Translations under genes and position numbers: made by a program | The notes under the pieces: generated by a model | What the model saw: only the letters and a program-made list of their open reading frames with translations | What the model was told of the DNA's origin: nothing | Database searches by the model: none | DNA from: Myxococcales bacterium | GTDB lineage: Bacteria > Myxococcota_A > Polyangia > Polyangiales > Polyangiaceae | Assembly: GCA_016712525.1 (NCBI GenBank) | Contig: JADJQX010000001.1 | Span: 1,860,001 to 1,924,000, forward strand | Reading direction: 5' to 3' | DNA length: 64,000 nt | Part shown: one piece after another, positions 34,962 to 42,158 of the stretch | Layout: each line of letters starts with the position of its first letter | Numbering within the stretch: the first letter of the stretch is position 1

Positions 34962-35557
34962 CGTTCGTCCTTTCGGAAGCCTACCGGTCGTTTCGTGGGG
35001 AGGACGGGCTGCATGAGGTCGCGGATGGCGTCGAACACCACGCGGAACTGGGCGTCGTACTTCTTCTCCAGGGCGGTGAGCCTTCTCTTGAGGCCGTCAT
35101 GCTCCTGGAGGAGCCCGCGCAAACGAACGAAGGCGCGCATGATCTCGATGTTCACGGCTACGGCTCGCGGGCTGCGCAGCACCGAGGAGAGCATGGCCAC
35201 GCCCTGCTCCGTGAACGCGTAGGGCGCCGTGCGTCGGCCGCCCCAGGAACTTGAGGTCGCAAATTGCGACCTCAAGTCGGTCACCTCGTCTTGCGTGAGC
35301 TGGAACATGAAGTCGGGAGGGAAGCGCTCGATGTTGCGCTTCACCTGCTCGTTCAGGCGTTTTGCGGGCACCTCGTAGAGCGCGGCCAGCGTCTCGTCGA
35401 GGAGGACGCGGTGGCCTCGTAGGGCGAGGATGCCGCTCTCCACCCGCTGGGTGACGCTCTCCGAGGGCGTCCCCTTCGTCGCAGCGCCGAGGGTCCCTGC
35501 CTTCGGCCCCGCGACCACTGTGCGACGAGCGCTGTCGGTGGCTTTTTTAGCGGCCAT
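34958..35557 (-). CDS. ORF6N-domain protein inserted between hsdM and hsdS
   Basis: The ATG at 35557 lies inside the last codons of hsdM (TATGGCCGCTAA), giving 199 residues. The core reads ALRGHRVLLDETLAALYEVP, KRLNEQVKRNIERFPPDFMF, QLTQDEVTDLRSQFATSS and APYAFTEQGVAMLSSVLRSP, the ORF6N (KilA-N-associated) DNA-binding pattern. It ends in a coiled-coil-like segment (RGLLQEHDGLKRRLTALEKK). ORF6N and RhuM proteins are often found inside type I restriction loci, where a regulatory role is suspected. It is flanked by a direct repeat of the hsdM tail, a clear sign of insertion. Confidence 0.88.
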   Translation of the reverse strand: MAAKKATDSARRTVVAGPKAGTLGAATKGTPSESVTQRVESGILALRGHRVLLDETLAALYEVPAKRLNEQVKRNIERFPPDFMFQLTQDEVTDLRSQFATSSSWGGRRTAPYAFTEQGVAMLSSVLRSPRAVAVNIEIMRAFVRLRGLLQEHDGLKRRLTALEKKYDAQFRVVFDAIRDLMQPVLPTKRPVGFRKDER

Positions 35558-35777
35558 ACCCAAGCCCCCTCAAGTTCTTCCGAATCTGCACGTCGAGCTT
35601 CGCCCCCTCCGCGAGCTGCGCCTCGAGCTGGGCCGTGAGGCGCTTCATCTTCGCCTCGAAGGGCTCGCCGTCTTCTTCCACCTCTTCGGCGCCCACGTAG
35701 CGGCCCGGGGTGAGCACGAAGTCGTGGCTCGCGATCTCGGCCAGGGTGGCGCTCTTGCAGAAGCCGGCCACGTCTTC
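35547..35777. repeat. Direct repeat of the hsdM 3' end, copy 2 (native hsdM end)
   Basis: The original 3' end of hsdM, duplicated at 34704-34934. The copies are 843 bp apart, start to start. Confidence 0.9.
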
Positions 35778-37349
35778 GTAGGTGTCCGCGCCCTTCTGCC
35801 CGCGCCAGGCGTGGTAGGTGCCGGCGATCTTGGCGAGGTCCTCGTCGGTGAGCTCGCGGTGCACCCGGTCGACCAGGGTGCCGAGCTTGCGCGCGTCGAT
35901 GAAGAGCACCTGGCCCTGGCGCTTGCGGAAGCGCTTTTCGGCCTTGTTCTTGGCCAAAAACCAGAGGCACACCGGAATTTGCGTGGTGTAAAAGAGCTGC
36001 CCGGGAAGGGCCACCATGGCATCGACGAGGTCGGCCTCCACCATGGCCTTGCGAATGGCCCCCTCGCCCGACTGTTGGGAAGACATCGACCCGTTCGCCA
36101 GCACCACGCCGGCCAGGCCGTTGCTCGGGTCGAGGTGGTGGGCGATGTGCTGGAGCCAGGCGAAGTTCGCGTTGCCCTCGGGCGGGGTGCCGAATTTCCA
36201 GCGAACGTCGGCCTTGAGCTTGTCGCCGCCCCAGTCGCTCACGTTGAAGGGCGGGTTGGCCAAGATGTAATTGGCCTTCAAGTCGGCGTGGTGGTCTTTC
36301 CGAAAGGTGTCGCCCCAGGCGATCTCGGCCTCGATGCGTCGAATGGCGAGGTTTAGCACCGCGAGGCGCTTCGTGGTCGCGTTCGACTCTTGCCCGTACA
36401 CCGAGATGTCGCCGCGTTTGCCGCCGTGCGCCTCCAAGAACTTCTCGGATTGCACGAACATGCCGCCCGAGCCGCAGCACGGGTCGTACACGCGGCCGTG
36501 GGTGGGCTCGAGCATCTCGACCAGCGTGCGCACCACCGAGCTCGGGGTGTAAAAGTCGCCGCCCAGGCGCCCCTCGGCGGCCGCGAACTTGGCGAGAAAG
36601 TACTCGTACACGCGGCCGAGCACGTCTTTCGAGCGGTGGTCGTCGCCGGCCGTGAGCTGAATGCCGCTGAGCACGTCGATGAGCTCGCCGAGGCGGGTTT
36701 TGTCGAGCGTCGGGCGCGCGTAGTCTTTGTTCAGGTTGCCTTTGAGCGCGGGGTTTTCGCTCTCGATGGCTTCCATGGCTTTGTCGATCTTTTCGCCGAT
36801 GCTCGGGTGTTTGGCGAACGACTGGAGCGTCTCCCACCGGGCGGGCTCGGGCACCCAGAACACGTTCTCGGAGACGTACTGGTCGCGGTCTTCGAGGTCG
36901 TTCTCGGGGTCGTCTTCGACGATGTCCTTGCGCCGGTCTTCGAAGGCGTCGGACAAGTATTTGAGGAACAAGAGCCCGAGCACCACGTGCTTGTATTCGC
37001 TCGAGTCCATGCTGCCGCGGAGCTTGTCGGCCGCGAGCCAGAGGGTCTCCTCGAAGCCGACCACGGCCTGGCTGCTCGCCCCGCCCTTTTTGCCTTTGCT
37101 CGAGCGCGGAGCTTCGGCCGAGGGGGGAGGCTCACTTGCGGGCGCCTGGGAGCGGGCGGCCTTGGTGGGCGCGCCGGAGGGCTTGCCGAGCAGCTTCTCG
37201 AGCTTGGCCATGTGCTCGGGCTTCGGCTCGGCCTTGCCGGTCTCCCACTGGGAGACTTGGGCCTGGGTGACGCCGAGCTTGGCCGCGAGCACGGCCTGGC
37301 TGATGGACTGCGCCTTGCGGGAGGAGGAGAGCCACGCGGAGAAAGACAT
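35547..37349 (-). CDS. hsdM: Type I DNA methyltransferase HsdM with N-terminal XRE domain
   Basis: This is a 600-residue N6-adenine methyltransferase. Residues 8-55 form an XRE-type helix-turn-helix (AVLAAKLGVTQAQVSQWETG), joined by a Pro/Ala/Ser linker to the HsdM body. The body has EETLWLAADKLRGSMDSSEY and VVLGLLFLKYLSDAFEDRRK, then the SAM motif DPCCGSGGMF and the catalytic NPPF (ILANPPFNVSDWGG). With HsdS it methylates host DNA and recruits HsdR. The HTH fusion is unusual for HsdM and suggests that it regulates its own promoter. The paired CCGCGTCACGCC boxes upstream are candidate sites. Confidence 0.93.
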   Translation of the reverse strand: MSFSAWLSSSRKAQSISQAVLAAKLGVTQAQVSQWETGKAEPKPEHMAKLEKLLGKPSGAPTKAARSQAPASEPPPSAEAPRSSKGKKGGASSQAVVGFEETLWLAADKLRGSMDSSEYKHVVLGLLFLKYLSDAFEDRRKDIVEDDPENDLEDRDQYVSENVFWVPEPARWETLQSFAKHPSIGEKIDKAMEAIESENPALKGNLNKDYARPTLDKTRLGELIDVLSGIQLTAGDDHRSKDVLGRVYEYFLAKFAAAEGRLGGDFYTPSSVVRTLVEMLEPTHGRVYDPCCGSGGMFVQSEKFLEAHGGKRGDISVYGQESNATTKRLAVLNLAIRRIEAEIAWGDTFRKDHHADLKANYILANPPFNVSDWGGDKLKADVRWKFGTPPEGNANFAWLQHIAHHLDPSNGLAGVVLANGSMSSQQSGEGAIRKAMVEADLVDAMVALPGQLFYTTQIPVCLWFLAKNKAEKRFRKRQGQVLFIDARKLGTLVDRVHRELTDEDLAKIAGTYHAWRGQKGADTYEDVAGFCKSATLAEIASHDFVLTPGRYVGAEEVEEDGEPFEAKMKRLTAQLEAQLAEGAKLDVQIRKNLRGLGYGR

Positions 37350-37413
37350 GGAGGACCCGAGGGTATCGTGGGCTGGGTGAGCGATGGACGGAAAAAGCGA
37401 GGCGCGGTGTAGG

Positions 37414-37447
37414 CCGCGTCACGCCCGCGCGCACCCCGCGTCACGCC
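37414..37447. promoter_or_regulatory. Candidate operator pair upstream of hsdM
   Basis: CCGCGTCACGCC occurs at 37414-37425 and again at 37436-37447. The two copies are in the same orientation and 22 bp apart (about two helical turns), 65-98 bp before the hsdM start. The XRE domain of HsdM is the obvious candidate to bind them. The rest of 37350-37628 shows no gene. Confidence 0.4.
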
Positions 37448-37628
37448 GCTGTGCGAGACGTGACCACGGGCCCGGGGAGCGAGCGGGAGCTGCGGTTCCT
37501 ACGGGATGGACGCGGAGCCCCGGGGGTATCTGACGCGCTTTTTCGGGGGGCGTTGGGGCGGAGCGTGCCTCGTCGAGCGCCGCCGAGCTCGGACGTGGGG
37601 CGTGATCGGAGGTGCCCCGAACGAGCGT

Positions 37629-37739
37629 TCAGGCGCTGGGGGAAGGAAGGAGCTCGGCCACGTTCGCTTCGGGGAGGCAGAACGCGACATCCTTCAGCTT
37701 GAAGTCGTCCTCGGGCGGGTCCCCGAGGAGCTCCTTCAC
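37629..37739 (-). CDS. Possible 36-residue partner of the Phd-like antitoxin
   Basis: A GTG at 37739, 4 nt after the antitoxin stop, opens MKELLGDPPEDDFKLKDVAF, followed by CLPEANVAELLPSPSA. The tight coupling and ordinary codon use suggest that it is translated. It is far too short for a RelE, Doc or PIN toxin, so it is either a small protein or a leftover. No family is recognised. Confidence 0.4.
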   Translation of the reverse strand: MKELLGDPPEDDFKLKDVAFCLPEANVAELLPSPSA

Positions 37740-37743
37740 GCGG

Positions 37744-37929
37744 TCAGTCGTCGCAGAAGGGGCGCTTGTCACGCGGGCAGTGGATCACCATGCGCGCGGC
37801 ACCCGTGTCGTCCGTCACGACGATGGGCCCCTCGCGTTCGGCGCGCGCAATCACAGCGCGGGTGTCACGCCGGAACTCGCTTCGCGTCACCGTGCGGGGC
37901 ACGTTGGCTGCGTGTCGGCGCTCACCCAT
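37744..37929 (-). CDS. Phd/YefM-type antitoxin
   Basis: The 61-residue protein reads RTVTRSEFRRDTRAVIARAE, then REGPIVVTDDTGAARMVIHC. This is the Phd/YefM beta-alpha pattern in which a short N-terminal DNA-binding part is followed by helices. Such antitoxins repress their operon and neutralise a downstream toxin. No recognisable toxin gene follows; only a 36-codon ORF lies downstream. Confidence 0.6.
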   Translation of the reverse strand: MGERRHAANVPRTVTRSEFRRDTRAVIARAEREGPIVVTDDTGAARMVIHCPRDKRPFCDD

Positions 37930-38073
37930 GCCTCTGAAGCTAGCCGTGGAAGGCGCCGAGGCAACATCCCTTTGTGGCGCGATCTCGGGAGGTTACGCAA
38001 GCCGTTGAAATGGCTCCATGAATCCGCGGGCCGCGATGCGCGGCGGGTAGGGGCATCGACGCCTGGAGCGCGG

Positions 38074-38478
38074 TCAGCCTGCCGTGAAGACGATGCGGGG
38101 CTGGCCTTTGGGCCCGAGCTCGCGTTGTACCATCACGGTCGTCGCGATGGCAGCTCCGATCGCCCCGCCCACCGCCGCGCCCACCGCCGCGCCTACCTTC
38201 ACGCCGGTCGGCCCGGCGATGAGCCCGCCGATGGGCCCGCCGATGGCGGCCCCAGCCACGACGCCTCCGGCAGTCGAGAACAAGACGGTCTTGAGTATGT
38301 ACCTGACCTCTTCGTCGGGGACTCCGTCTAGGATGGCCTCGGCGACTTTGAAGCCGAGGCGGACGAGCTCGAGAGCGACGTCAATCGCAAGGTCGGGGGC
38401 TACACTTAGGGTTGCTGGGCCCTTCGCGGCCTTGTTCGCGAACTCCTCGCAGACGGATGCCACGGTGCGGCGAGCCAT
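38074..38478 (-). CDS. Glycine-zipper membrane protein 2 (FHA cluster)
   Basis: The ATG at 38478 overlaps the upstream stop (TGATG), giving 134 residues. The first 65 residues are helical and charged (VCEEFANKAAKGPATLSVAP, LDGVPDEEVRYILKTVL). Residues 70-112 are a glycine-zipper hairpin (AGGVVAGAAIGGPIGGLIAG, VGAAVGAAVGGAIGAAIATT) able to insert in membranes. A role as a pore-forming effector or membrane anchor is possible but inferred. Confidence 0.6.
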   Translation of the reverse strand: MARRTVASVCEEFANKAAKGPATLSVAPDLAIDVALELVRLGFKVAEAILDGVPDEEVRYILKTVLFSTAGGVVAGAAIGGPIGGLIAGPTGVKVGAAVGAAVGGAIGAAIATTVMVQRELGPKGQPRIVFTAG

Positions 38479-38900
38479 CAGCCGACCTCGATGTCGTCGT
38501 CGTTGACCTCGCGCCCCTTGGCCGAATCGGCTTGCTCCGCCGTGGCGTTGGCGGCGAGCGTCGCTCCTATCGCGGCGACGGTGCCCGTCGCGGCTCCGCC
38601 GATCCCCGCGGCGGTCGTGACGAGCGCTACGCCGCCGGCCATCCCGGCGCCACCTGCGGCGATCGCACCACCGCCGAGGGCGGCAAGCCCGGCGCTCGAA
38701 GCCGCTGCGCCCGCGAGCGTGCCCCCCGCGACGCCGAAGCCGAGGCTCGAGACCAGGGCGCCAATCGCGGGCGCCGCCAAGCTCCCGGTCGCCACACCGA
38801 CACCAGCGGCTACGGCGACCGCGAGCGCCCCCGTGCCGACCTGAATGAGTACCGGCTGCCTGCCGTACCACGTCATTGCACGCCCCTTCCAGCCTCGCAT
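38478..38900 (-). CDS. Glycine-zipper membrane protein 1 (FHA cluster)
   Basis: The ATG at 38900 has a perfect GGAGG 5 nt upstream, so I prefer it to upstream TTG/ATG starts; this gives 140 residues. Most of the protein is Gly/Ala-rich hydrophobic helix (GTGALAVAVAAGVGVATGSL, GGTLAGAAASSAGLAALGGG, GGAATGTVAAIGATLAANAT), ending in a charged tail (KGREVNDDDIEVG). It looks like a membrane-inserting, bacteriocin-like or holin-like protein. It is coupled to the second zipper gene and lies 100 bp after the FHA-HEPN gene. Confidence 0.6.
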   Translation of the reverse strand: MRGWKGRAMTWYGRQPVLIQVGTGALAVAVAAGVGVATGSLAAPAIGALVSSLGFGVAGGTLAGAAASSAGLAALGGGAIAAGGAGMAGGVALVTTAAGIGGAATGTVAAIGATLAANATAEQADSAKGREVNDDDIEVG

Positions 38901-38999
38901 GAGAACCTCCAAAGCCGTCGGTGCCCGCATCGGACCCGAACGCCTGTGAGATGGACGCAGACGAGCTCCGAAGTCTGACAACGAAATCCGCGGGGGCTG

Positions 39000-40280
39000 C
39001 TACTGGCCCCTGCGGTAGACGAAGGTCACGGGCCCCACCGTGATGCTGTCTCCGTCGGCGAGGTCGGCTTTTCCGTCAACGGGCATCCCGTTCAAGAGGG
39101 TGCCGCTGGAGGAGTGGTCCTGGAGGACGGCCGGTTGGCCGTCGCGCGGACCCCGTATGGTGAGATGAGACCGCGAGACCACGTCGCTGTCTACTCGTAC
39201 GTCGGCGTCGCGGTGGCGCCCGATGTGGAGCTCGTCTAGGATCGCGAATCGACGGAGCTTCGAAGAAGGAAAGACGACGGCGGCGGGCTCATCCACGGCC
39301 TCGATGTGCGCGACCGTCCAGTCGGATGGGAGCCAACGCAAGATGTCCCCCAGTTGACGCAGCACTTGGCGGCTTGCACGTCGCGCGTTGGCGTCCTCCG
39401 CTCCCGCAGAGCGCGTGGGGACTGTTCCAGAAGCGTCGAGCTGGTGCACGATCCGATTGCGAACCGCGACAAATCGACCAAGAACCGAGTCCGTAGCGGA
39501 AGCATCCGCATGCAGACCCTGCGCCGGACAGACCTCGTTCGGGGAGATGCGGGAAAGCACCAGGAGGAGAATGCCCAGGGAGCTTCGACCGAGAGAAAGC
39601 GTGCTCCCGGTCACGGCTCGCACAAGCTGATCGCCCTCCATACCGAGCTGGGCGCCGACAAGTTGTATAGACTCCCTGGCGATCACCTCGAGGCGCTGCG
39701 AGATTCGGAGAATGGTGCCGATGCACTCGACCCAGCCCCACGTACGCGCGATGTCTGCTTCGTATCTGGGCAGGCGCTCGATAAGGTCCGAGCGCGCTTT
39801 CTCAAGGGCGAGCTCGGAGGCTCGAAGAAGCGCCGCTTGGGTATCGTCTTCGGGCTCCAATGCGCATGGCGGCGCTTGTGGGCCAGGCGATGGGCCAGTC
39901 TGAGGATGCCCTCGATGGGCGAGTCGCTCCTGAACCTGCGCGAGCGACGAGCGGGCCGCTCGGACGACCCCCTTCGTGTCGATGAGCCGCTGAACGGCTG
40001 GGGCGACCTCGTGTCGTCGCGTAGCGATCAGCGCGAGACCGAGGAGTGCGTCACTGTTCGCAGTGGCGCAGAGCGCGCGAGCCGCCGCTGCGGACGTGGA
40101 TTCGTCGCTGCAATGCACCAGCGCCAGAAGCAGATGGAGCGCCAGATCGTTCTGCCGCTGCGCGGCGAGTGTCAGTGCAACGAACGGTGGTGTCTCGTGG
40201 GCGCGCCAGCTCGCATCGCTGGTGCCGGCTGATGCACGAACCATGAGCTGAATGAGCTCGGCTTCCACTTCCGACGGCAT
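39000..40280 (-). CDS. HEPN-like plus FHA domain protein
   Basis: The ATG at 40280 gives 426 residues. An N-terminal helical region (MPSEVEAELIQLMVRASAGT) leads into a HEPN-like domain with STLSLGRSSLGILLLVLSRI and RNRIVH near residue 270, the same SxG ... RNxxxH scheme as in the two HEPN proteins of the restriction array. The C-terminal 85 residues form an FHA phosphothreonine-binding domain (LHIGRHRDADVRVDSDVVSR, SHLTIRGP, HSSSGTLLNGMPV). FHA domains read Ser/Thr-kinase signals, so RNase activity could be phospho-controlled. It heads a minus-strand cluster with two glycine-zipper proteins. Confidence 0.65.
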   Translation of the reverse strand: MPSEVEAELIQLMVRASAGTSDASWRAHETPPFVALTLAAQRQNDLALHLLLALVHCSDESTSAAAARALCATANSDALLGLALIATRRHEVAPAVQRLIDTKGVVRAARSSLAQVQERLAHRGHPQTGPSPGPQAPPCALEPEDDTQAALLRASELALEKARSDLIERLPRYEADIARTWGWVECIGTILRISQRLEVIARESIQLVGAQLGMEGDQLVRAVTGSTLSLGRSSLGILLLVLSRISPNEVCPAQGLHADASATDSVLGRFVAVRNRIVHQLDASGTVPTRSAGAEDANARRASRQVLRQLGDILRWLPSDWTVAHIEAVDEPAAVVFPSSKLRRFAILDELHIGRHRDADVRVDSDVVSRSHLTIRGPRDGQPAVLQDHSSSGTLLNGMPVDGKADLADGDSITVGPVTFVYRRGQ

Positions 40281-40407
40281 TTGGGACTCTACGCGCCTCT
40301 CCTCACATCGCCTCCCAACCTCACGCGGAAGGAGATGGGCTTCGTGACATGGTACCCCGAACACATGAAGAGCGCCTGGCGGACCATCCGCGCGCAGCGT
40401 TTGCGGC

Positions 40408-40725
40408 TCAACGTGCCACGCCGGACGACCGTGGTGCCTCTTCGTACGCCCTGACGAGCGCGTCGACGGCACCCGGCAGCGTGTCGTACGAGGTCTCGTC
40501 GATGGTTCGGCCCCAGCGTGACGTCGAGGAGAGCGTGTAGCGCCCGTCCTCCGCGGCTACGCAGAAGCCACCGGAATAGACGAGCGGCGGTGGCCCTTCC
40601 GACTTGGAGGTTCCTCCCACGATGCGAAGCGGGCTCGCGCTCGCCACTCGGACGAGGAAGCCGGCGCGTTCGAGCGTGCGCTTAGCCTCGGCCACCGTGC
40701 CGTCTTCAGCGGCAGCCTTGAACAT
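40408..40725 (-). CDS. Hypothetical protein, 105 aa
   Basis: From ATG 40725 the protein reads MFKAAAEDGTVAEAKRTLER, then FLVRVASASPLRIVGGTSKS and YTLSSTSRWGRTIDETSYDT. It has no signal peptide or known motif. It is located between the FHA cluster and the sigma-like operon. The function is unknown. Confidence 0.5.
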   Translation of the reverse strand: MFKAAAEDGTVAEAKRTLERAGFLVRVASASPLRIVGGTSKSEGPPPLVYSGGFCVAAEDGRYTLSSTSRWGRTIDETSYDTLPGAVDALVRAYEEAPRSSGVAR

Positions 40726-40917
40726 GCGAAGCCGCTCGAGCCCTCGCGCGGCGACGGGGGCCGACGCAAGCCGTGGGGCCGGTGCATCGCTCGGGTACAG
40801 GGAGGATGGGCATCGCTTTCGCTTCGGTTCAGCCTACCACTGGGCCAGGGGTCGTCCACACACCGCCCCCGCGGTTTCCTCTCGCCCTGCACGAGACGTC
40901 ACTCGTAGCATGGCGGC

Positions 40918-41451
40918 GTGAGCACGGACGACGAGTGGCGCGCGGTCGTGGGCGAGCTTCGAGCCGAGGAGGCTCCGTACCAGTCGCCGGCGTTTGCGCG
41001 CCTCCATGCGATGGCCGAGGGGGATGCGCGGGGGCTGCTCGCCGGCTTCGTTCGCCAGGGCAAGCTCGACGAGGCCCGAATCCATGACCTCGTCGGAGAC
41101 TGGTTGCTCCGCGATGGTCGGCTCGACGCGCTGCTCGCGTCCGATCAGGGGCGGCCTCGGCAGCTCTTCGCCACGTCGATCCTACGCACCGCGCTGAGCT
41201 GGATACGCCGCAAGGCAGGCAAGGTCGTCGAGCCTGGCGCTGGCGTCGAGCTCGGCGTGCCGCCGCCAGACCACGTGTTCTTGGTCCACGCGCGTCAGAG
41301 GCTCTCGGCCCTCGCCCCACGCGACCGCGACGTGATCGTGGCCGTGCACGCCGGCGAGGATCGCGAGGCGCTCGCGCGGTACTACGGAATCTCCCGCGCC
41401 GCGATCGATCAAATCGTGAGCCGCGCCCGGCGCACCCTGGGGGCCGAGTGA
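40918..41451 (+). CDS. ECF-type sigma-factor-like regulator
   Basis: This GTG-start, 177-residue protein has a region-2-like helix (QLFATSILRTALSWIRRKAG) and a convincing region-4 helix-turn-helix (LSALAPRDRDVIVAVHAGED followed by YYGISRAAIDQIVSRARRTL). That is the compact architecture of ECF sigma factors. The first half is short for region 2, so it may be a divergent sigma-like factor or a DNA-binding relic. It is the first of four genes that overlap by 4 nt each and end with a Lon-fold protease. That order suggests regulation of, or by, the downstream proteins. Confidence 0.65.
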   Translation: MSTDDEWRAVVGELRAEEAPYQSPAFARLHAMAEGDARGLLAGFVRQGKLDEARIHDLVGDWLLRDGRLDALLASDQGRPRQLFATSILRTALSWIRRKAGKVVEPGAGVELGVPPPDHVFLVHARQRLSALAPRDRDVIVAVHAGEDREALARYYGISRAAIDQIVSRARRTLGAE

Positions 41452-42158
41452 AGACGTACACGTTGAAGAACGGTCTCGTCGCGCAGGTCGAGCCGATCGA
41501 GCCGTGGGTCGTGCAAGACCACCTCTTTCGGCACGCGTTCGGCGTCGAAAAGGCCAAAGCGTGGGACTGCGAAGGCTTCACCGAGCTCGGCCTGACGGCG
41601 GAGGTCCGCGATGCCGCTTTTCGTGCCGTTCGGAAGCTCTACGACAGAGGGCGGGGATGTGGGTTCGGTGCCGTGCACGGCCGTCCGCCACCCAAGGACG
41701 GCGACTCCCGGCCTCCGCACCCATGCGGGACGTGCCCGGCCCCCGTGAGGGAGGGGTGCGTGGACGCTACGGCTGCCGCTCGTGGACGGTACCTTGGGCT
41801 CTTCGAGTCGCTCGTGGCCGAGCTCGCTTCCGACGAAGCCGCGGTGCTCACGACGGTCGACTTTGCGCGCCACAGCCTCGCGTGCCTGCGGAAGCCCCGA
41901 AAGGTCGAAGGGCTCGTCGTTGGCCGGCTCGGGTGGAGCACCACGCGAAAGGAGCCCGTCTTTCGCATCGTTCGCTCCGATGGCCTCCAGGTCGACCTTT
42001 ACTACCGGGCTACGCTCACGTTTCGTACGCTGTTCCGCGATGCTCAGGAGGCCTCGCGGGGGCCCCTGCAGGTGCTTCAAAAAGGCGTGGTGCCCATCCC
42101 CGGAGAAATCTTGTCAGAACGAGCCGTGGTCTCGCGTCCATTCTGGGAGGGACCATGA
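41448..42158 (+). CDS. Unknown protein with Cys cluster (sigma-Lon operon)
   Basis: The GTG start overlaps the sigma-like stop (GTGA), giving 236 residues. A central cluster PCGTCPAPVREGC with an earlier RGCGFGAVHG could bind zinc or an iron-sulfur centre. The C-terminal half (LTTVDFARHSLACL, GLVVGRLGWSTTRKEPVFRI, GLQVDLYYRATLTFRTLF) looks alpha/beta. I do not recognise a family. The strict overlap with neighbours argues that it works in the same complex or pathway. Confidence 0.6.
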   Translation: MKTYTLKNGLVAQVEPIEPWVVQDHLFRHAFGVEKAKAWDCEGFTELGLTAEVRDAAFRAVRKLYDRGRGCGFGAVHGRPPPKDGDSRPPHPCGTCPAPVREGCVDATAAARGRYLGLFESLVAELASDEAAVLTTVDFARHSLACLRKPRKVEGLVVGRLGWSTTRKEPVFRIVRSDGLQVDLYYRATLTFRTLFRDAQEASRGPLQVLQKGVVPIPGEILSERAVVSRPFWEGP

